Shown: positions 8,501 through 17,471 of the stretch, in pieces | Numbering within the stretch: the first letter of the stretch is position 1 | How the letters are laid out: each line of letters opens with the position of its first letter | NCBI GenBank assembly: GCA_024278055.1 | Contig: JAJRTY010000024.1 | Coordinates: 17,744-81,743, forward strand | Length of the DNA stretch: 64,000 nt | DNA from: Alphaproteobacteria bacterium | GTDB lineage: Bacteria; Pseudomonadota; Alphaproteobacteria; Rhizobiales; JAJFHR01 | Direction of reading: 5' to 3' | The notes under the pieces: generated by a model | Seen by the model: only the letters and a program-made list of their open reading frames with translations | What the model was told of the DNA's origin: nothing | The model's database searches: none | Translations under genes and position numbers: made by a program

Positions 8501-9876
8501 TCGCGTCCAACGCCTAAAAAGCGCAATCGAACCGTTGCAAATGCTCCAATATCAAGGAAGGGACGCGGCGGCATCCACTTTGCCGGCGCTGAAGCCAGAC
8601 AATCACCAATCATTGAAGAGTTTTCACCGCTGGCGTATTCAGCCAGACAGGCACCAAAAGTTGTTCCCCGGCTTAAGCCTGATCCATTATAGACACCGGC
8701 CAGGTATATATTTTCGGCCTGCCGACCGAAAAAATTGGTGCCGTTGCGACTGATTCCCTCAACGCCCGACCAGGCATATTCGAAATTCACATGAGCCAGC
8801 TGTGGAAAACGCCGGTCAAAACTCACCCGATGCAACGCCTGACGCAGCTCCAGTTGCCGCCGGGACAATAACACCGCCCCGTTATATTCAGCCGTATTGC
8901 GGATACACAATCGATGATCCGTGGTCAGCCGCACCGTTGCCCCACCGCCATGAAGAGATAACACCCCCCAGTCGCTTAAATCACCGAGGCAGGCCAATTC
9001 ATCCGGACTCAAAACCCGCGTCAGGCTGCCTGACAATGTGCTGCCGATTATATAGCGCCGCAAAACCTCCAGTCTGCCAGCTTCATAGTTGGTTGCCAAA
9101 ATGAGCCTGTCGGTTTTCACTTCGGCTTTCTCAAGTTGCAGACCAAGAGGTGAGCCTTTGTCAATCCTGAGTACCGCACTGTTTTCATGCAGGGCCACGT
9201 TAGCAGGCAGGTTATCGGCAAGCCCGCGCACCAGAGCCGCCGGTTGCAGCAACACCCCATTGGGCACATGAACACCACGCTGGTAAACCTGCGTGCCCAG
9301 GCGTTGTTTCAACGCTGCGCCATCCAGTGGTGAATGTGCAATTTCCATTGCTTCGAGATAGCGAATGAATTCGGTGCATTCCTGCAAAGAGCGCTTATCG
9401 GCAGCTGTGTGGTAAAAACCTTCAGCCCGCCACTGGCACGCAATATCATGCGCATCCACCTGAGCTTGCAACAGCTCAAGACCATTTTGATTAATGCGGT
9501 TTACCCGCGAATAATTTTTGATCTGTGTTTGTTTGAAGCCATCGGTGAAATGACTGACGGCAACAGCAAAACCTGAGTTGCGTCCCGATGCACCCTGCCC
9601 GACCACCCGCGCTTCCAGCAACAATATTTCATCGTTGGGATGAAGCTCCGCCAGCCTGCGCGCACATGCCAACCCGGTAACTCCGGCACCGACAACAACC
9701 CAGGGGACGCGGTGGTTTGCGCGCAAGGGCGGCTGGCCCTCACGCCTGTCCATGAGTTCCGCCCAACCGTGATTATCCGTTTTAAAATCGCCGGGAATTG
9801 CCATGGGACCGATACTCACTTTAAATGCCGGGCAGAAGAATTTCCAGGCCACTTCTCTCTCCCCCGACCCAACCAC
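8494..9876 (-). CDS. FAD-dependent amine/amino-acid oxidoreductase (DAO family)
   Basis: Flavoprotein of the D-amino-acid/glycine oxidase family. The FAD-binding Rossmann motif is VVVGAGVTGLACARRLAE (about residues 60-77), followed by the family motif GASGRNSGF (about 95-103). The C-terminus has the second flavin-contact segment NIYLAGVYNGSGLSRGT. The substrate is unknown. The start is uncertain: the longest frame begins at 9876 inside a large palindrome (9857-9917) and encodes an unusual leader, while an ATG at 9804 also precedes all conserved sequence. It is not a recognised sox gene despite its position. Confidence 0.75.
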   Translation of the reverse strand: MVGSGEREVAWKFFCPAFKVSIGPMAIPGDFKTDNHGWAELMDRREGQPPLRANHRVPWVVVGAGVTGLACARRLAELHPNDEILLLEARVVGQGASGRNSGFAVAVSHFTDGFKQTQIKNYSRVNRINQNGLELLQAQVDAHDIACQWRAEGFYHTAADKRSLQECTEFIRYLEAMEIAHSPLDGAALKQRLGTQVYQRGVHVPNGVLLQPAALVRGLADNLPANVALHENSAVLRIDKGSPLGLQLEKAEVKTDRLILATNYEAGRLEVLRRYIIGSTLSGSLTRVLSPDELACLGDLSDWGVLSLHGGGATVRLTTDHRLCIRNTAEYNGAVLLSRRQLELRQALHRVSFDRRFPQLAHVNFEYAWSGVEGISRNGTNFFGRQAENIYLAGVYNGSGLSRGTTFGACLAEYASGENSSMIGDCLASAPAKWMPPRPFLDIGAFATVRLRFLGVGRDQ

Positions 9877-9917
9877 CCATTAACGGTACCCTGAGGGATG
9901 GTTGGGTCGGGGGAGAG
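9857..9917. repeat. 19-base perfect inverted repeat (MITE/REP-like palindrome)
   Basis: Arms at 9857-9875 and 9899-9917 are exact inverse complements (CTCTCCCCCGACCCAACCA), separated by 23 bases. It is C/G-rich and unlike the surrounding sequence. No second copy was seen in the window. It could be a miniature repeat element, or a strong hairpin in the 5' leader of the flavoprotein gene. Confidence 0.85.
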
Positions 9918-9969
9918 GGGTGGCATGGGAAGCCGTCAAATTAAAGAAACAGTATCGCCTATGTCGTGA

Positions 9970-10923
9970 TTATTCAAACTCCATCTGCTCGAACACTCGT
10001 CCGGCATTACGTTTTGCCAGTTCTTTAAAAGTATCAAGACGGGCATAGGGAGACTGATCAATTTCATAGGCGTCCTGAAGTGTGCCGCCATCTTCAATCA
10101 GCTTACCAATTTTCTTTCGCAGATATAGCAGGTAATCGAGTGTATAGCGCCGCACCTGGGCCATGTTCGTTGGATGGCCATGGCCGGGAATAACGTAAAG
10201 TGCGCCCAGCGCTTCAAAATTCTTCCAGCTTTCAATCCAGTCCACCACAATCGTATCTTCAAAAATCGGCAGCATACGTTCATGAAAGGACATATCACCG
10301 GAAATCACCAACCTTTGTTTGGGCAACCACACCGAAATATCACCGGGAGAATGAGCAGGCCCGAGCCATCTGACTTCGATGGTAAAATCACCCATGGTGA
10401 TGACCTCGATGTCTGTCATGGTCTCTGTCGGACCCTGAACGAACGTGCCTTCGGCTTTTTCCTTATTGAGTTTTTTCATGCGATCAAGACTGTCGTAGCC
10501 AGATTTTTCAAATTCTGCCGCAGCGTCTTCGTGGGCGAGAATGGGTACGCCAAGCTTGAACCAGTATGAATTGCCCAGCATTGCATGGCCCTGGCCATTT
10601 TCATTGATGACCAATTTAACCGGTTGGTCCGTGATCTTTTTAATTTCGTCATGCAGGGCTTTTGCCAGCAGGAAACTGGCACTGCCATTAATAACAATGA
10701 CACCATCACCGGTAACGATAAACGACAGGTTATTGTTGTGGCCGGAATTATCATAGCCTGGAGGAGCAGTAGCACCGATAGCTGAAAACACGCCGGGAAT
10801 AACCTCAACCGGTTTGGAGTACAGCAGGGATTGCGGGTATTGATCGCGAATTGACTGACTGGCTGTGGCATCCGGCAAAGCTGCAACCATCATCAAACCA
10901 AATAAAAGATAAAAATACTTCAT
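9970..10923 (-). CDS. Exported metallo-beta-lactamase-fold protein with degenerate first metal motif (SoxH-like)
   Basis: A 317-residue protein with a signal peptide (MKYFYLLFGLMMVAALPDATA) and MBL fold. The usual HxHxDH motif reads ENGQGH (residues 108-113), keeping only the last histidine, while later metal positions look present (H191 in GPAHSPGD, D210 in ISGDMSFH, a His in VIPGHGHPTN). MBL proteins called SoxH occur beside sox genes, but their function is unsettled. A SoxR-type site lies in the promoter region shared with the divergent second MBL gene. It may be a modified hydrolase, a mononuclear enzyme or a sulfur-binding protein. Confidence 0.75.
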   Translation of the reverse strand: MKYFYLLFGLMMVAALPDATASQSIRDQYPQSLLYSKPVEVIPGVFSAIGATAPPGYDNSGHNNNLSFIVTGDGVIVINGSASFLLAKALHDEIKKITDQPVKLVINENGQGHAMLGNSYWFKLGVPILAHEDAAAEFEKSGYDSLDRMKKLNKEKAEGTFVQGPTETMTDIEVITMGDFTIEVRWLGPAHSPGDISVWLPKQRLVISGDMSFHERMLPIFEDTIVVDWIESWKNFEALGALYVIPGHGHPTNMAQVRRYTLDYLLYLRKKIGKLIEDGGTLQDAYEIDQSPYARLDTFKELAKRNAGRVFEQMEFE

Positions 10924-10966
10924 TTATAAAATCCCCTTTCGCCTATTGAGAAAATATCATATAATA

Positions 10967-10978
10967 AAATTCGAATAT
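10967..10978. promoter_or_regulatory. Candidate SoxR operator between two MBL-fold genes
   Basis: AAATTCGAATAT differs at one base from the perfect palindrome before soxC. It sits in the 91-base divergent intergenic region, so could control both hydrolases. The link to SoxR is inferred from the three matching copies. Confidence 0.45.
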
Positions 10979-11014
10979 GTTAAAGTGATATGTTTCCTGG
11001 GAGGGATTTAGACG

Positions 11015-12010
11015 ATGAGTGCATCCGCTTTTCAAATTAATCGCCGTCGTTTTCTGGCCGGCTCGGCGGCCGCAACTGCTGGCACTTTCATGGTGGCGGG
11101 CATCGATACCGGCCCGGCGCTGGCCAAATCCGGCCTCACCGAACAGGCATCAGGTTATTATCGTTTCAATATCGGTAATTTTAAGTGCGCTTCCCTGAGC
11201 GATGGTACACTCAGCCTGCCGGCGCAGTTTCTGGCCCGCGATTTGCCGAAAGAAAAACTCGAGGCCTTTTTAAAGCAATATTATCTGCCGACAGATACCA
11301 ACACCTCCCAAACCAATCTCACTTTGATTGATACCGGCGAAAAACTTGTGCTGTTTGATGTTGGCTCAGGGCCAAACTTTCAGGACAGTGCCGGTAAATT
11401 GTCGGACCTTCTGGAAACAGTCGGCATCTCACCTGAAGATATTGATGCGGTGGTTATTACCCATGCCCATCCCGATCATGTATGGGGGTTGATTGACGAG
11501 TTTGAAGAAGCACCACGTTTTCCAAACGCACATTATTACATCAATGCGGTGGAGTATGATTTCTGGAATTCTGAAGACATTCTGACCAAATTGCCCCAGC
11601 AACTTCATTCCTTTGCCCTTGGTGCCCAGCGCAACCTCAAGCCGGTCACCGAGCGCATGACCTTCATTAAACCGGGCGAGGAATTCATCGCCGGTTTTCA
11701 GGCTGTGGACAGCTCTGGCCACACGCCCGGACATATGTCGTATCTGGTAACCTCCAACAATGAAACCCTGCTGGTGACCGGTGACGCCCTTACTCATTTC
11801 GTCGTATCGCTCCAGCACCCGCAATGGCAGCCGGCAACCGATATGGATGGGGACATGGCTGTTACCAATCGCCGGAAGCTCACAGACATGGCCGCAACAG
11901 AACGCTTGAGAGTTATCGGCTATCATTTTCCCTTCCCCGGCGTGGGGAATATTAGCCGCGAACATGACACCTATCGCTGGATACCGGACGCCTGGAACTG
12001 GGGCCTATAG
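11015..12010 (+). CDS. Tat-exported metallo-beta-lactamase-fold hydrolase
   Basis: A 331-residue protein with a clear Tat signal (NRRRFLAGSAAATAG, cleaved after about residue 37) and a complete zinc-binding motif THAHPDHVWG (about residues 149-158). Further metal positions are SSGHTPGHM (about 233) and VTGDALTH (about 255). It resembles periplasmic MBL hydrolases in which thiols or sulfur compounds may be substrates; the true substrate is not evident. GGGAGG precedes the ATG. It is divergent from the degenerate MBL gene and overlaps the 3' end of the GntR gene by 6 bases. Confidence 0.8.
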   Translation: MSASAFQINRRRFLAGSAAATAGTFMVAGIDTGPALAKSGLTEQASGYYRFNIGNFKCASLSDGTLSLPAQFLARDLPKEKLEAFLKQYYLPTDTNTSQTNLTLIDTGEKLVLFDVGSGPNFQDSAGKLSDLLETVGISPEDIDAVVITHAHPDHVWGLIDEFEEAPRFPNAHYYINAVEYDFWNSEDILTKLPQQLHSFALGAQRNLKPVTERMTFIKPGEEFIAGFQAVDSSGHTPGHMSYLVTSNNETLLVTGDALTHFVVSLQHPQWQPATDMDGDMAVTNRRKLTDMAATERLRVIGYHFPFPGVGNISREHDTYRWIPDAWNWGL

Positions 12011-12733
12011 GGCCGGGTGTTTTTCCAATGCTTTTGAATTTCCGGGCCTGAGAATTTTATCCAGAGCATCATTGTCGAGCCAGCCGACACCGTCGTGAAT
12101 ATCAGCGTGAATAGCCTGTAGCAGACCATCAGAATCGCGATCACGCAAAGCAGCAATAATCTCCTTGTGGCGGTCAACACCATAAAAGCTCCCCACATGG
12201 CGCAGGGCTATGCGCATGAACGGGCCCAGTTGCAGCCAGATGCTCTCAATCACCGGCATCGAAAGCTGGTCACAGTTCGAGCGGTAGATGTGGCCATGAA
12301 ACAGCTGGTTCTGGATAATCAGGGTGATTGCATCCTGCGCTTCAACCGCCTCATCCATAATTGTATCAATCTCCACAAGCCGGTCGATGATATTATCGGA
12401 AATATACGGCAGGGCGCGTTCAGCCGCATGGATTTCTATCGCGCACCTTAGAGAGACAAGTTCATGGAAACGCCTCGCCGTCATGGGCGGCACAACAATC
12501 CGGCGGTTTTCCAGAACACACAGCGCATTTTGCGAACTTAGTCGACGTAATGCCTCGCGAACCGGTGTCGGGCTGATTGCCATCGCTGCGGCCAGCCCGC
12601 GAATGGTCACCGGCACACCGGGCGCAATACTGCCCACCATCAGCGCATGGCGCAGCCGCACATAAGCATATTCCTGTATGGTCATTTTTCCCGATTTTTT
12701 TATCTCGGGTAAATTAAGAGGAGGGTTAGCCAT
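12005..12733 (-). CDS. GntR-family (FadR/FCD-type) transcriptional regulator
   Basis: A 242-residue regulator with an N-terminal winged helix (about residues 25-80, including AMAISPTPVREALRRL) and a C-terminal helical FCD ligand domain with expected metal-binding His/Asp residues. It is divergent from the polyamine operon and therefore probably controls it. The start at 12733 is the ATG directly before the domain; upstream in-frame codons run through the operator region and are unlikely to be translated. Confidence 0.85.
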   Translation of the reverse strand: MANPPLNLPEIKKSGKMTIQEYAYVRLRHALMVGSIAPGVPVTIRGLAAAMAISPTPVREALRRLSSQNALCVLENRRIVVPPMTARRFHELVSLRCAIEIHAAERALPYISDNIIDRLVEIDTIMDEAVEAQDAITLIIQNQLFHGHIYRSNCDQLSMPVIESIWLQLGPFMRIALRHVGSFYGVDRHKEIIAALRDRDSDGLLQAIHADIHDGVGWLDNDALDKILRPGNSKALEKHPAL

Positions 12734-12811
12734 TTCAAAGTTCCAGTCAGACTTCTTTCCCGGTAACAATAACCGGTTGACATCAAGATGAATAGTGATA
12801 ACTTTTATAGT

Positions 12812-12825
12812 AATGTGATCACATT
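12812..12825. promoter_or_regulatory. Palindromic operator, probably of the adjacent GntR regulator
   Basis: AATGTGATCACATT is a perfect 14-base palindrome 18 bases before the first ligase gene and 78 bases before the regulator start. GntR/FCD proteins bind short palindromes of this kind, and an autoregulated divergent arrangement is typical. Assignment is inferred. Confidence 0.5.
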
Positions 12826-12843
12826 TTTTCTGGCGGACACATA

Positions 12844-14205
12844 ATGTTGCAAGCTTCACCAACCGAACAGATGCTGGATTGGCTGTCTGCACGACCCGCC
12901 ATTGAAAATCTGCGTGCCGGTGTCTGCGACTTTAACGGCATTATGCGTGGCAAGCTCATACCGGCAAATCAGGCCAAAAAAGCCTTAAACGGCGGCTTGC
13001 GCATTCCGTTATCGACCACAAGCGTCGACATCTGGGGCAATGACATCGCCGGTTCATCGCTGGTCTACGAAAGCGGCGATGGTGATGGTATTCTGCAATG
13101 GACAGGCCGCAACATCCTGGCCATGGAATGGCTGGCGCAGCCAACCGGGCTCATACCCTTGTGGCTAACTGACGAAAATGGCGCACCTTTCCTGGCCGAC
13201 CCGCGTCAGGCGCTTGCGCATGTACTGGCAAAATACAGCGCATTTGGTTTAAGGCCTGTGGTTGCCACCGAGTTGGAATTTTATCTGCTGGCCCCTGATG
13301 AGACCCGGCCAACCCCGCCTAAATCACCTGCAACCGGCAAAGTGTGCAATGCCAATGCTGTGCTTTCAATTGATGAGATTGACCACTTTGACGGTTTTTT
13401 CAATGATGTTTACGCCTTGTGTGCGCAACAGGGGATCCCCGCCGATACGGCAATCGCTGAAGGTGGTGCCGGTCAATTCGAGATAAATTTCGCCCATTGC
13501 GATGAGGCCTTGCGTGCGGCTGACGATGCTGTGTTGTTCAAGCGCATTGTCAAAGGCGTTGCCCGCAAACATGGTATTGTTGCATCCTTCATGGCCAAGC
13601 CCTATGCCGAGCGCTCCGGCAATGGCTTTCACGTTCACTTTTCCCTGCTGGATAAAGCTGGCGAAAACGTCTTTGATGATGGCAGCGATGCAGGCTCAAA
13701 AACCATGCAATACGCAGTGGCTGGCCTGCTAGCGGCAATGGATGAATCAACACTTCTTTTCGCCCCGCACCTCAATTCCTATCGCCGCCTGCAACCCAAT
13801 ACCCATGCCCCAAGCGCTATTAGCTGGGGTTATGAAAACCGCAATGCCGCCATTAGAATTCCCGGTGGACCGACCGCTGCACGACGCATTGAACACCGGG
13901 TTTCAGGTGCCGATGCCAACCCTTATCTGGTGTTGGCAGCCATTTTAGGCGCAGCCCTAGCCGGCATGGAAGCAGCACAAATGCCTGTCGATCCTATCGT
14001 TGGGGAGGCATCTTCACCCGGCCTCACACATTTGCCCGATAACTGGCGTAACGCAATTGACAGTTTCGAATGCGCAAAAATTCTGCCGTCATTCTTGTCT
14101 CCAATGTTTCGAGACCTTTTTGCATCCTGCAAACGCCAGGAGGAAAGAACATTTGCCAGCCGGATAACCGACTTTGAATACAGCACCTATCTTGAGACCA
14201 CATAA
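12844..14205 (+). CDS. Glutamine synthetase-like gamma-glutamylpolyamine synthetase (first copy)
   Basis: A 453-residue member of the glutamine synthetase fold, of the type that ligates glutamate to an amine such as putrescine using ATP. Visible catalytic motifs are TELEFYLL (about 140), GAGQFEINF (about 209-217), GFHVHFSLL (about 261), NSYRRLQPN (about 313) and ARRIEHRVSGADANPY (about 345). The lack of regulatory features and the context (polyamine transporter, agmatinase, oxidase) argue against a housekeeping GlnA role. A second ligase with the same fold lies at 19917-21284. Confidence 0.85.
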   Translation: MLQASPTEQMLDWLSARPAIENLRAGVCDFNGIMRGKLIPANQAKKALNGGLRIPLSTTSVDIWGNDIAGSSLVYESGDGDGILQWTGRNILAMEWLAQPTGLIPLWLTDENGAPFLADPRQALAHVLAKYSAFGLRPVVATELEFYLLAPDETRPTPPKSPATGKVCNANAVLSIDEIDHFDGFFNDVYALCAQQGIPADTAIAEGGAGQFEINFAHCDEALRAADDAVLFKRIVKGVARKHGIVASFMAKPYAERSGNGFHVHFSLLDKAGENVFDDGSDAGSKTMQYAVAGLLAAMDESTLLFAPHLNSYRRLQPNTHAPSAISWGYENRNAAIRIPGGPTAARRIEHRVSGADANPYLVLAAILGAALAGMEAAQMPVDPIVGEASSPGLTHLPDNWRNAIDSFECAKILPSFLSPMFRDLFASCKRQEERTFASRITDFEYSTYLETT

Positions 14206-14229
14206 GTTTATTAAAAGGGAGGAAACCAA

Positions 14230-15318
14230 ATGAAGAAAATACTATCGCTTGCGGTCCTTGCCGCATTGAGTATAACACCGGCACTTGCCGGTGGAAAAAC
14301 ACTCAATATCTATAACTGGTCAGATTATATTGCCGAAGACACCATCAAGAAATTTGAAGAAAAAACCGGCATTAAAGTCACCTATGACGTTTATGACTCA
14401 AACGAAGTACTCGAAGCCAAAATGCTGGCGGGCAGTTCCGGTTATGATGTTGTGGTTCCCACATCCGATTTTTTACAGCGCCAGATTGCCGCTGGTGTTT
14501 ATGCCAAGCTCGATAAATCGAAACTGCCAAACCTGAAAAACATGGATCCCGACCTGATGAAGGCTTTGGGAAATTTTGACCCCGGCAATGAATACGCCGT
14601 CATCTATATGTGGGGCACCACAGGAATTGGTTACAATACCAAAGCAGTTGCCAAACGTCTTGGCGACAATGCGCCAACAGATTCATGGGCGTTAGTGTTT
14701 GACCCTGCCAACGCCGCCAAGCTACAGGACTGCGGCATATCTTTGCTTGATGCACCCACCGAAATTATTCCCGCCGCGATGAATTATCTCGGACTTGATA
14801 CGCGCTCGACCAAAAAAGAGGACTTTGAAAAGGGTGCCGCGCTGCTGGCAAAAATTCGTCCCTTTGTGCGCTATTTTCATTCCTCACAATATATTTCCGA
14901 CCTCGCCAATGGTGACATCTGTGTATCGGTTGGCTGGTCCGGCGATGTGTTCCAGGCCCGCGATCGCGCGGATGAAGCCAAAAAAGGCGTTGAGATCGGC
15001 TACTCCATTCCCAAGGAAGGCGCATTGCAATGGTTTGACACTCTCGCCATTCCGGTTGATTCCAAGCACAAGGATGAAGCTCTGGCTTTCATCAACTTTG
15101 TCATGGATGCCCAGATCACCGCCGATATCACCAATTATGTCTGGTATGCAAATGGCAATTCTGCCTCCATGCCCATGGTCGAACAAGATATCAAGGATGA
15201 TCCCGGCATCTTCCCGCCTGATGATGTCAAGGCAAAACTATGGGGTGCCAAAGTCTATAAAAAGCGCACTGACCGTGTCATCACCCGGCTTTGGACCAAA
15301 GTAAAAACCGGCAAGTAA
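14230..15318 (+). CDS. potF: PotF-like polyamine-binding periplasmic protein
   Basis: Substrate-binding component of a putrescine/spermidine ABC importer, 362 residues. It has a signal peptide (MKKILSLAVLAALSITPALAG) followed by the family start LNIYNWSDYIAEDTIKKFEE. The polyamine-type aromatic/acid contacts are suggested by WSDYI and GWSGDVFQA. The ribosome site GGGAGG precedes the ATG. It is followed by a hairpin and then by the potG, potH and potI homologues. Confidence 0.93.
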   Translation: MKKILSLAVLAALSITPALAGGKTLNIYNWSDYIAEDTIKKFEEKTGIKVTYDVYDSNEVLEAKMLAGSSGYDVVVPTSDFLQRQIAAGVYAKLDKSKLPNLKNMDPDLMKALGNFDPGNEYAVIYMWGTTGIGYNTKAVAKRLGDNAPTDSWALVFDPANAAKLQDCGISLLDAPTEIIPAAMNYLGLDTRSTKKEDFEKGAALLAKIRPFVRYFHSSQYISDLANGDICVSVGWSGDVFQARDRADEAKKGVEIGYSIPKEGALQWFDTLAIPVDSKHKDEALAFINFVMDAQITADITNYVWYANGNSASMPMVEQDIKDDPGIFPPDDVKAKLWGAKVYKKRTDRVITRLWTKVKTGK

Positions 15319-15338
15319 ACCTGTTCACAATCAGCTGA

Positions 15339-15368
15339 CCGCCATATCTGCCTGTGCAGATGTGGCGG
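15339..15368. terminator. Intercistronic hairpin after potF
   Basis: Arms of 13 bases (15339-15351 and 15356-15368; one G-T pair) enclose a CTGT loop. No T-run follows, so it is more likely an mRNA 3'-end stabiliser or partial terminator that raises expression of the binding protein over the downstream transporter genes. Confidence 0.55.
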
Positions 15369-15396
15369 CAACGGCTGGCTTGATGAGGGCGTCCAC

Positions 15397-16539
15397 ATGC
15401 AAAATCAACAACAAGGTGCAATCACCCCCAAACCCTGGCTGGATCCGAATCAGCAGCCTTTCATTCGGATTTCCAATCTGACTAAAAAATTTGGTGATTT
15501 CACTGCCGTCGACAATGTTTCGCTCGATATTTATCGTCAGGAATTATTCTGCCTGCTTGGCGGATCCGGCTGTGGCAAATCAACCCTGCTGCGCATGCTG
15601 GCTGGATTTGAAACGCCCACCGGCGGACGGATTGAAATTGACGGCCAGGATGTCGCCGATGTGCCTCCCTATGACCGCCCGACCAACATGATGTTTCAAT
15701 CCTACGCCCTGTTTCCGCATATGACGGTGGAAAAAAATGTAGCCTATGGATTGATGCGCGATGGCGTGGCGAAATCAGAAGCTAATGATCGCGTCAATGA
15801 AATGCTCAAACTGGTGCAACTGGATGGTTTTGCCACCCGCAAACCCGACCAGCTTTCCGGCGGCCAACGCCAGCGTGTCGCACTTGCACGCTCATTAATC
15901 AAACAACCAAAACTGCTGCTGCTGGATGAGCCTTTGGGTGCGCTGGACAAAAAGCTGCGCGAGGAAACACAATTTGAGCTGGTCAATATTCAGTAAAGCC
16001 TGGGGGTCACCTTCATAGTCGTTACCCACGACCAGGAAGAAGCCATGACCCTGTCAACGCGCATCGGCGTTATGGATGCAGGGGAAATCGTTCAGGTCGG
16101 CGAACCCCATGACATATACGAGTTTCCGCAGTCGCGCTTTGTCGCCGATTTTATCGGCTCGGTAAATATGTTTGAAGGCCGCGTGGTCGATGATGCCGAG
16201 AATTATGTGCGCATTCACTGCCAACAGGCTGATTGCGATATTCACGTTGCCCATGGTGTCAGTTGCACCGAAAACCAGAGATTATGGTTTGCCATTCGCC
16301 CGGAAAAAATGACCCTGTCGCGTGAAAAACCAGAAGGCATTTACAATTTTGTCGAAGGCAGGGTCGACGAAATTGCCTACATGGGCAACCTCTCGGTATT
16401 TCGTATCAAACTTGACAGCGGCATTATAGTCCGTGTGACAAAATCAAATCTATCACGCCGCGATGAAGACAATATCAGCTGGGACGAAACTGTCTTTGTC
16501 TCCTGGGAAGATACCGCCGGCGTGGTGTTGATGCAATGA
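15397..16539 (+). pseudogene. potG: potG, polyamine ABC transporter ATPase, with an internal TAA stop
   Basis: ATPase of the polyamine importer. The first 199 codons contain Walker A (GGSGCGKST, about 55-63), the LSGGQRQR signature and Walker B ([12 protein letters not shown]), then codon 200 is TAA (15994-15996). The same frame continues for 180 codons with the expected [13 protein letters not shown]-loop and a C-terminal TOBE-like domain. Homologues have Glu here (VNIQESLG), so one G-to-T change in GAA explains the stop. A truncated product would lack the H-loop and regulatory domain. Either the transporter is inactive, the stop is suppressed, or this is a base error. Confidence 0.9.
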
Positions 16540-17471
16540 ACGCAACAACCCTCATAACCGGCGCAGCACGCCTTTTGGGCCGAATGGGTTTTCGCGCCCG
16601 CTCTTTGGTTATAGCCGTGCCGTTCTGGTGGTTGTTCGTGTTTTTTCTCATCCCCTTTGCGGTTGTCGCCAAAATCTCGTTTTCCGAAGCAATCATCGCC
16701 CGACCGCCTTATTCGCCGTTATACACCTGGACCGAGGACGGCGTGCTGCAACTCAAACTGTTTTTTTCAAACTATGGATATCTGCTTGAAGACACGCTTT
16801 ATGTTTCCGCCTACTGGTCATCGATCAAAGTTGCGTTTTTCTCAACCGTCATTGCTTTGCTTGTCGCCTACCCCATGGCATACTACATCGCCCGCACCTC
16901 CGAGCGTCGGCGCAATGTGTTGTTGATGCTGATAATCCTGCCGTTCTGGACATCGTTCCTGTTGCGGGTCTATGCCTGGATCGGCATTTTAAAAACCAAC
17001 GGCATTATCAATAATATTCTGATGTCACTCGGCATCACGTCTGAGCCGATTATTATGATGCAGACAAATTTCGCCGTCTATGTCGGCATTGTCTACACCT
17101 ACCTGCCGTTTATGATATTGCCGCTTTTTACCAATCTGGTGAAGCTCGACCCCTCGCTACTCGAAGCCTCCGCCGATCTTGGTGCGCGCCCGATAACGAC
17201 TTTTTTCAAGATCACCCTGCCATTGTCAGTTCCAGGCATTATCGCCGGCTCAATGCTGGTGTTTATCCCGGTGATCGGTGAATTCGTCATCCCGGCACTT
17301 TTGGGCGGCCCCGACACGTTGATGATCGGCAAAGTCCTGTGGAATGAGTTTTTCTCCAACCGCGACTGGCCGGTAGCCTCAGCCGTTGCCGTCGTCATGC
17401 TGGTGTTGCTGGTAATTCCGATCATGTTGTTGCGCAATGCCCAGAACGCCAGCGCGGGAGCAGCATCATGA
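16536..17471 (+). CDS. potH: PotH-like polyamine ABC permease
   Basis: Inner-membrane permease of 311 residues with about six hydrophobic segments and the BPD-permease EAA loop ([22 protein letters not shown], about 210-231). It overlaps the end of potG by 4 bases and potI by 4 bases, so translation is coupled. The large extracytoplasmic loop after the first helix is typical of PotB/PotH. Confidence 0.92.
   Translation: MNATTLITGAARLLGRMGFRARSLVIAVPFWWLFVFFLIPFAVVAKISFSEAIIARPPYSPLYTWTEDGVLQLKLFFSNYGYLLEDTLYVSAYWSSIKVAFFSTVIALLVAYPMAYYIARTSERRRNVLLMLIILPFWTSFLLRVYAWIGILKTNGIINNILMSLGITSEPIIMMQTNFAVYVGIVYTYLPFMILPLFTNLVKLDPSLLEASADLGARPITTFFKITLPLSVPGIIAGSMLVFIPVIGEFVIPALLGGPDTLMIGKVLWNEFFSNRDWPVASAVAVVMLVLLVIPIMLLRNAQNASAGAAS

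Noticed and set aside
9857-9917. End of an insertion sequence
   Set aside because: No transposase frame or target duplication was seen; it is only a short palindrome.
11429-11965. 178-codon open frame opposite the Tat-exported MBL gene
   Set aside because: Antisense shadow of a conserved enzyme, without any domain of its own.
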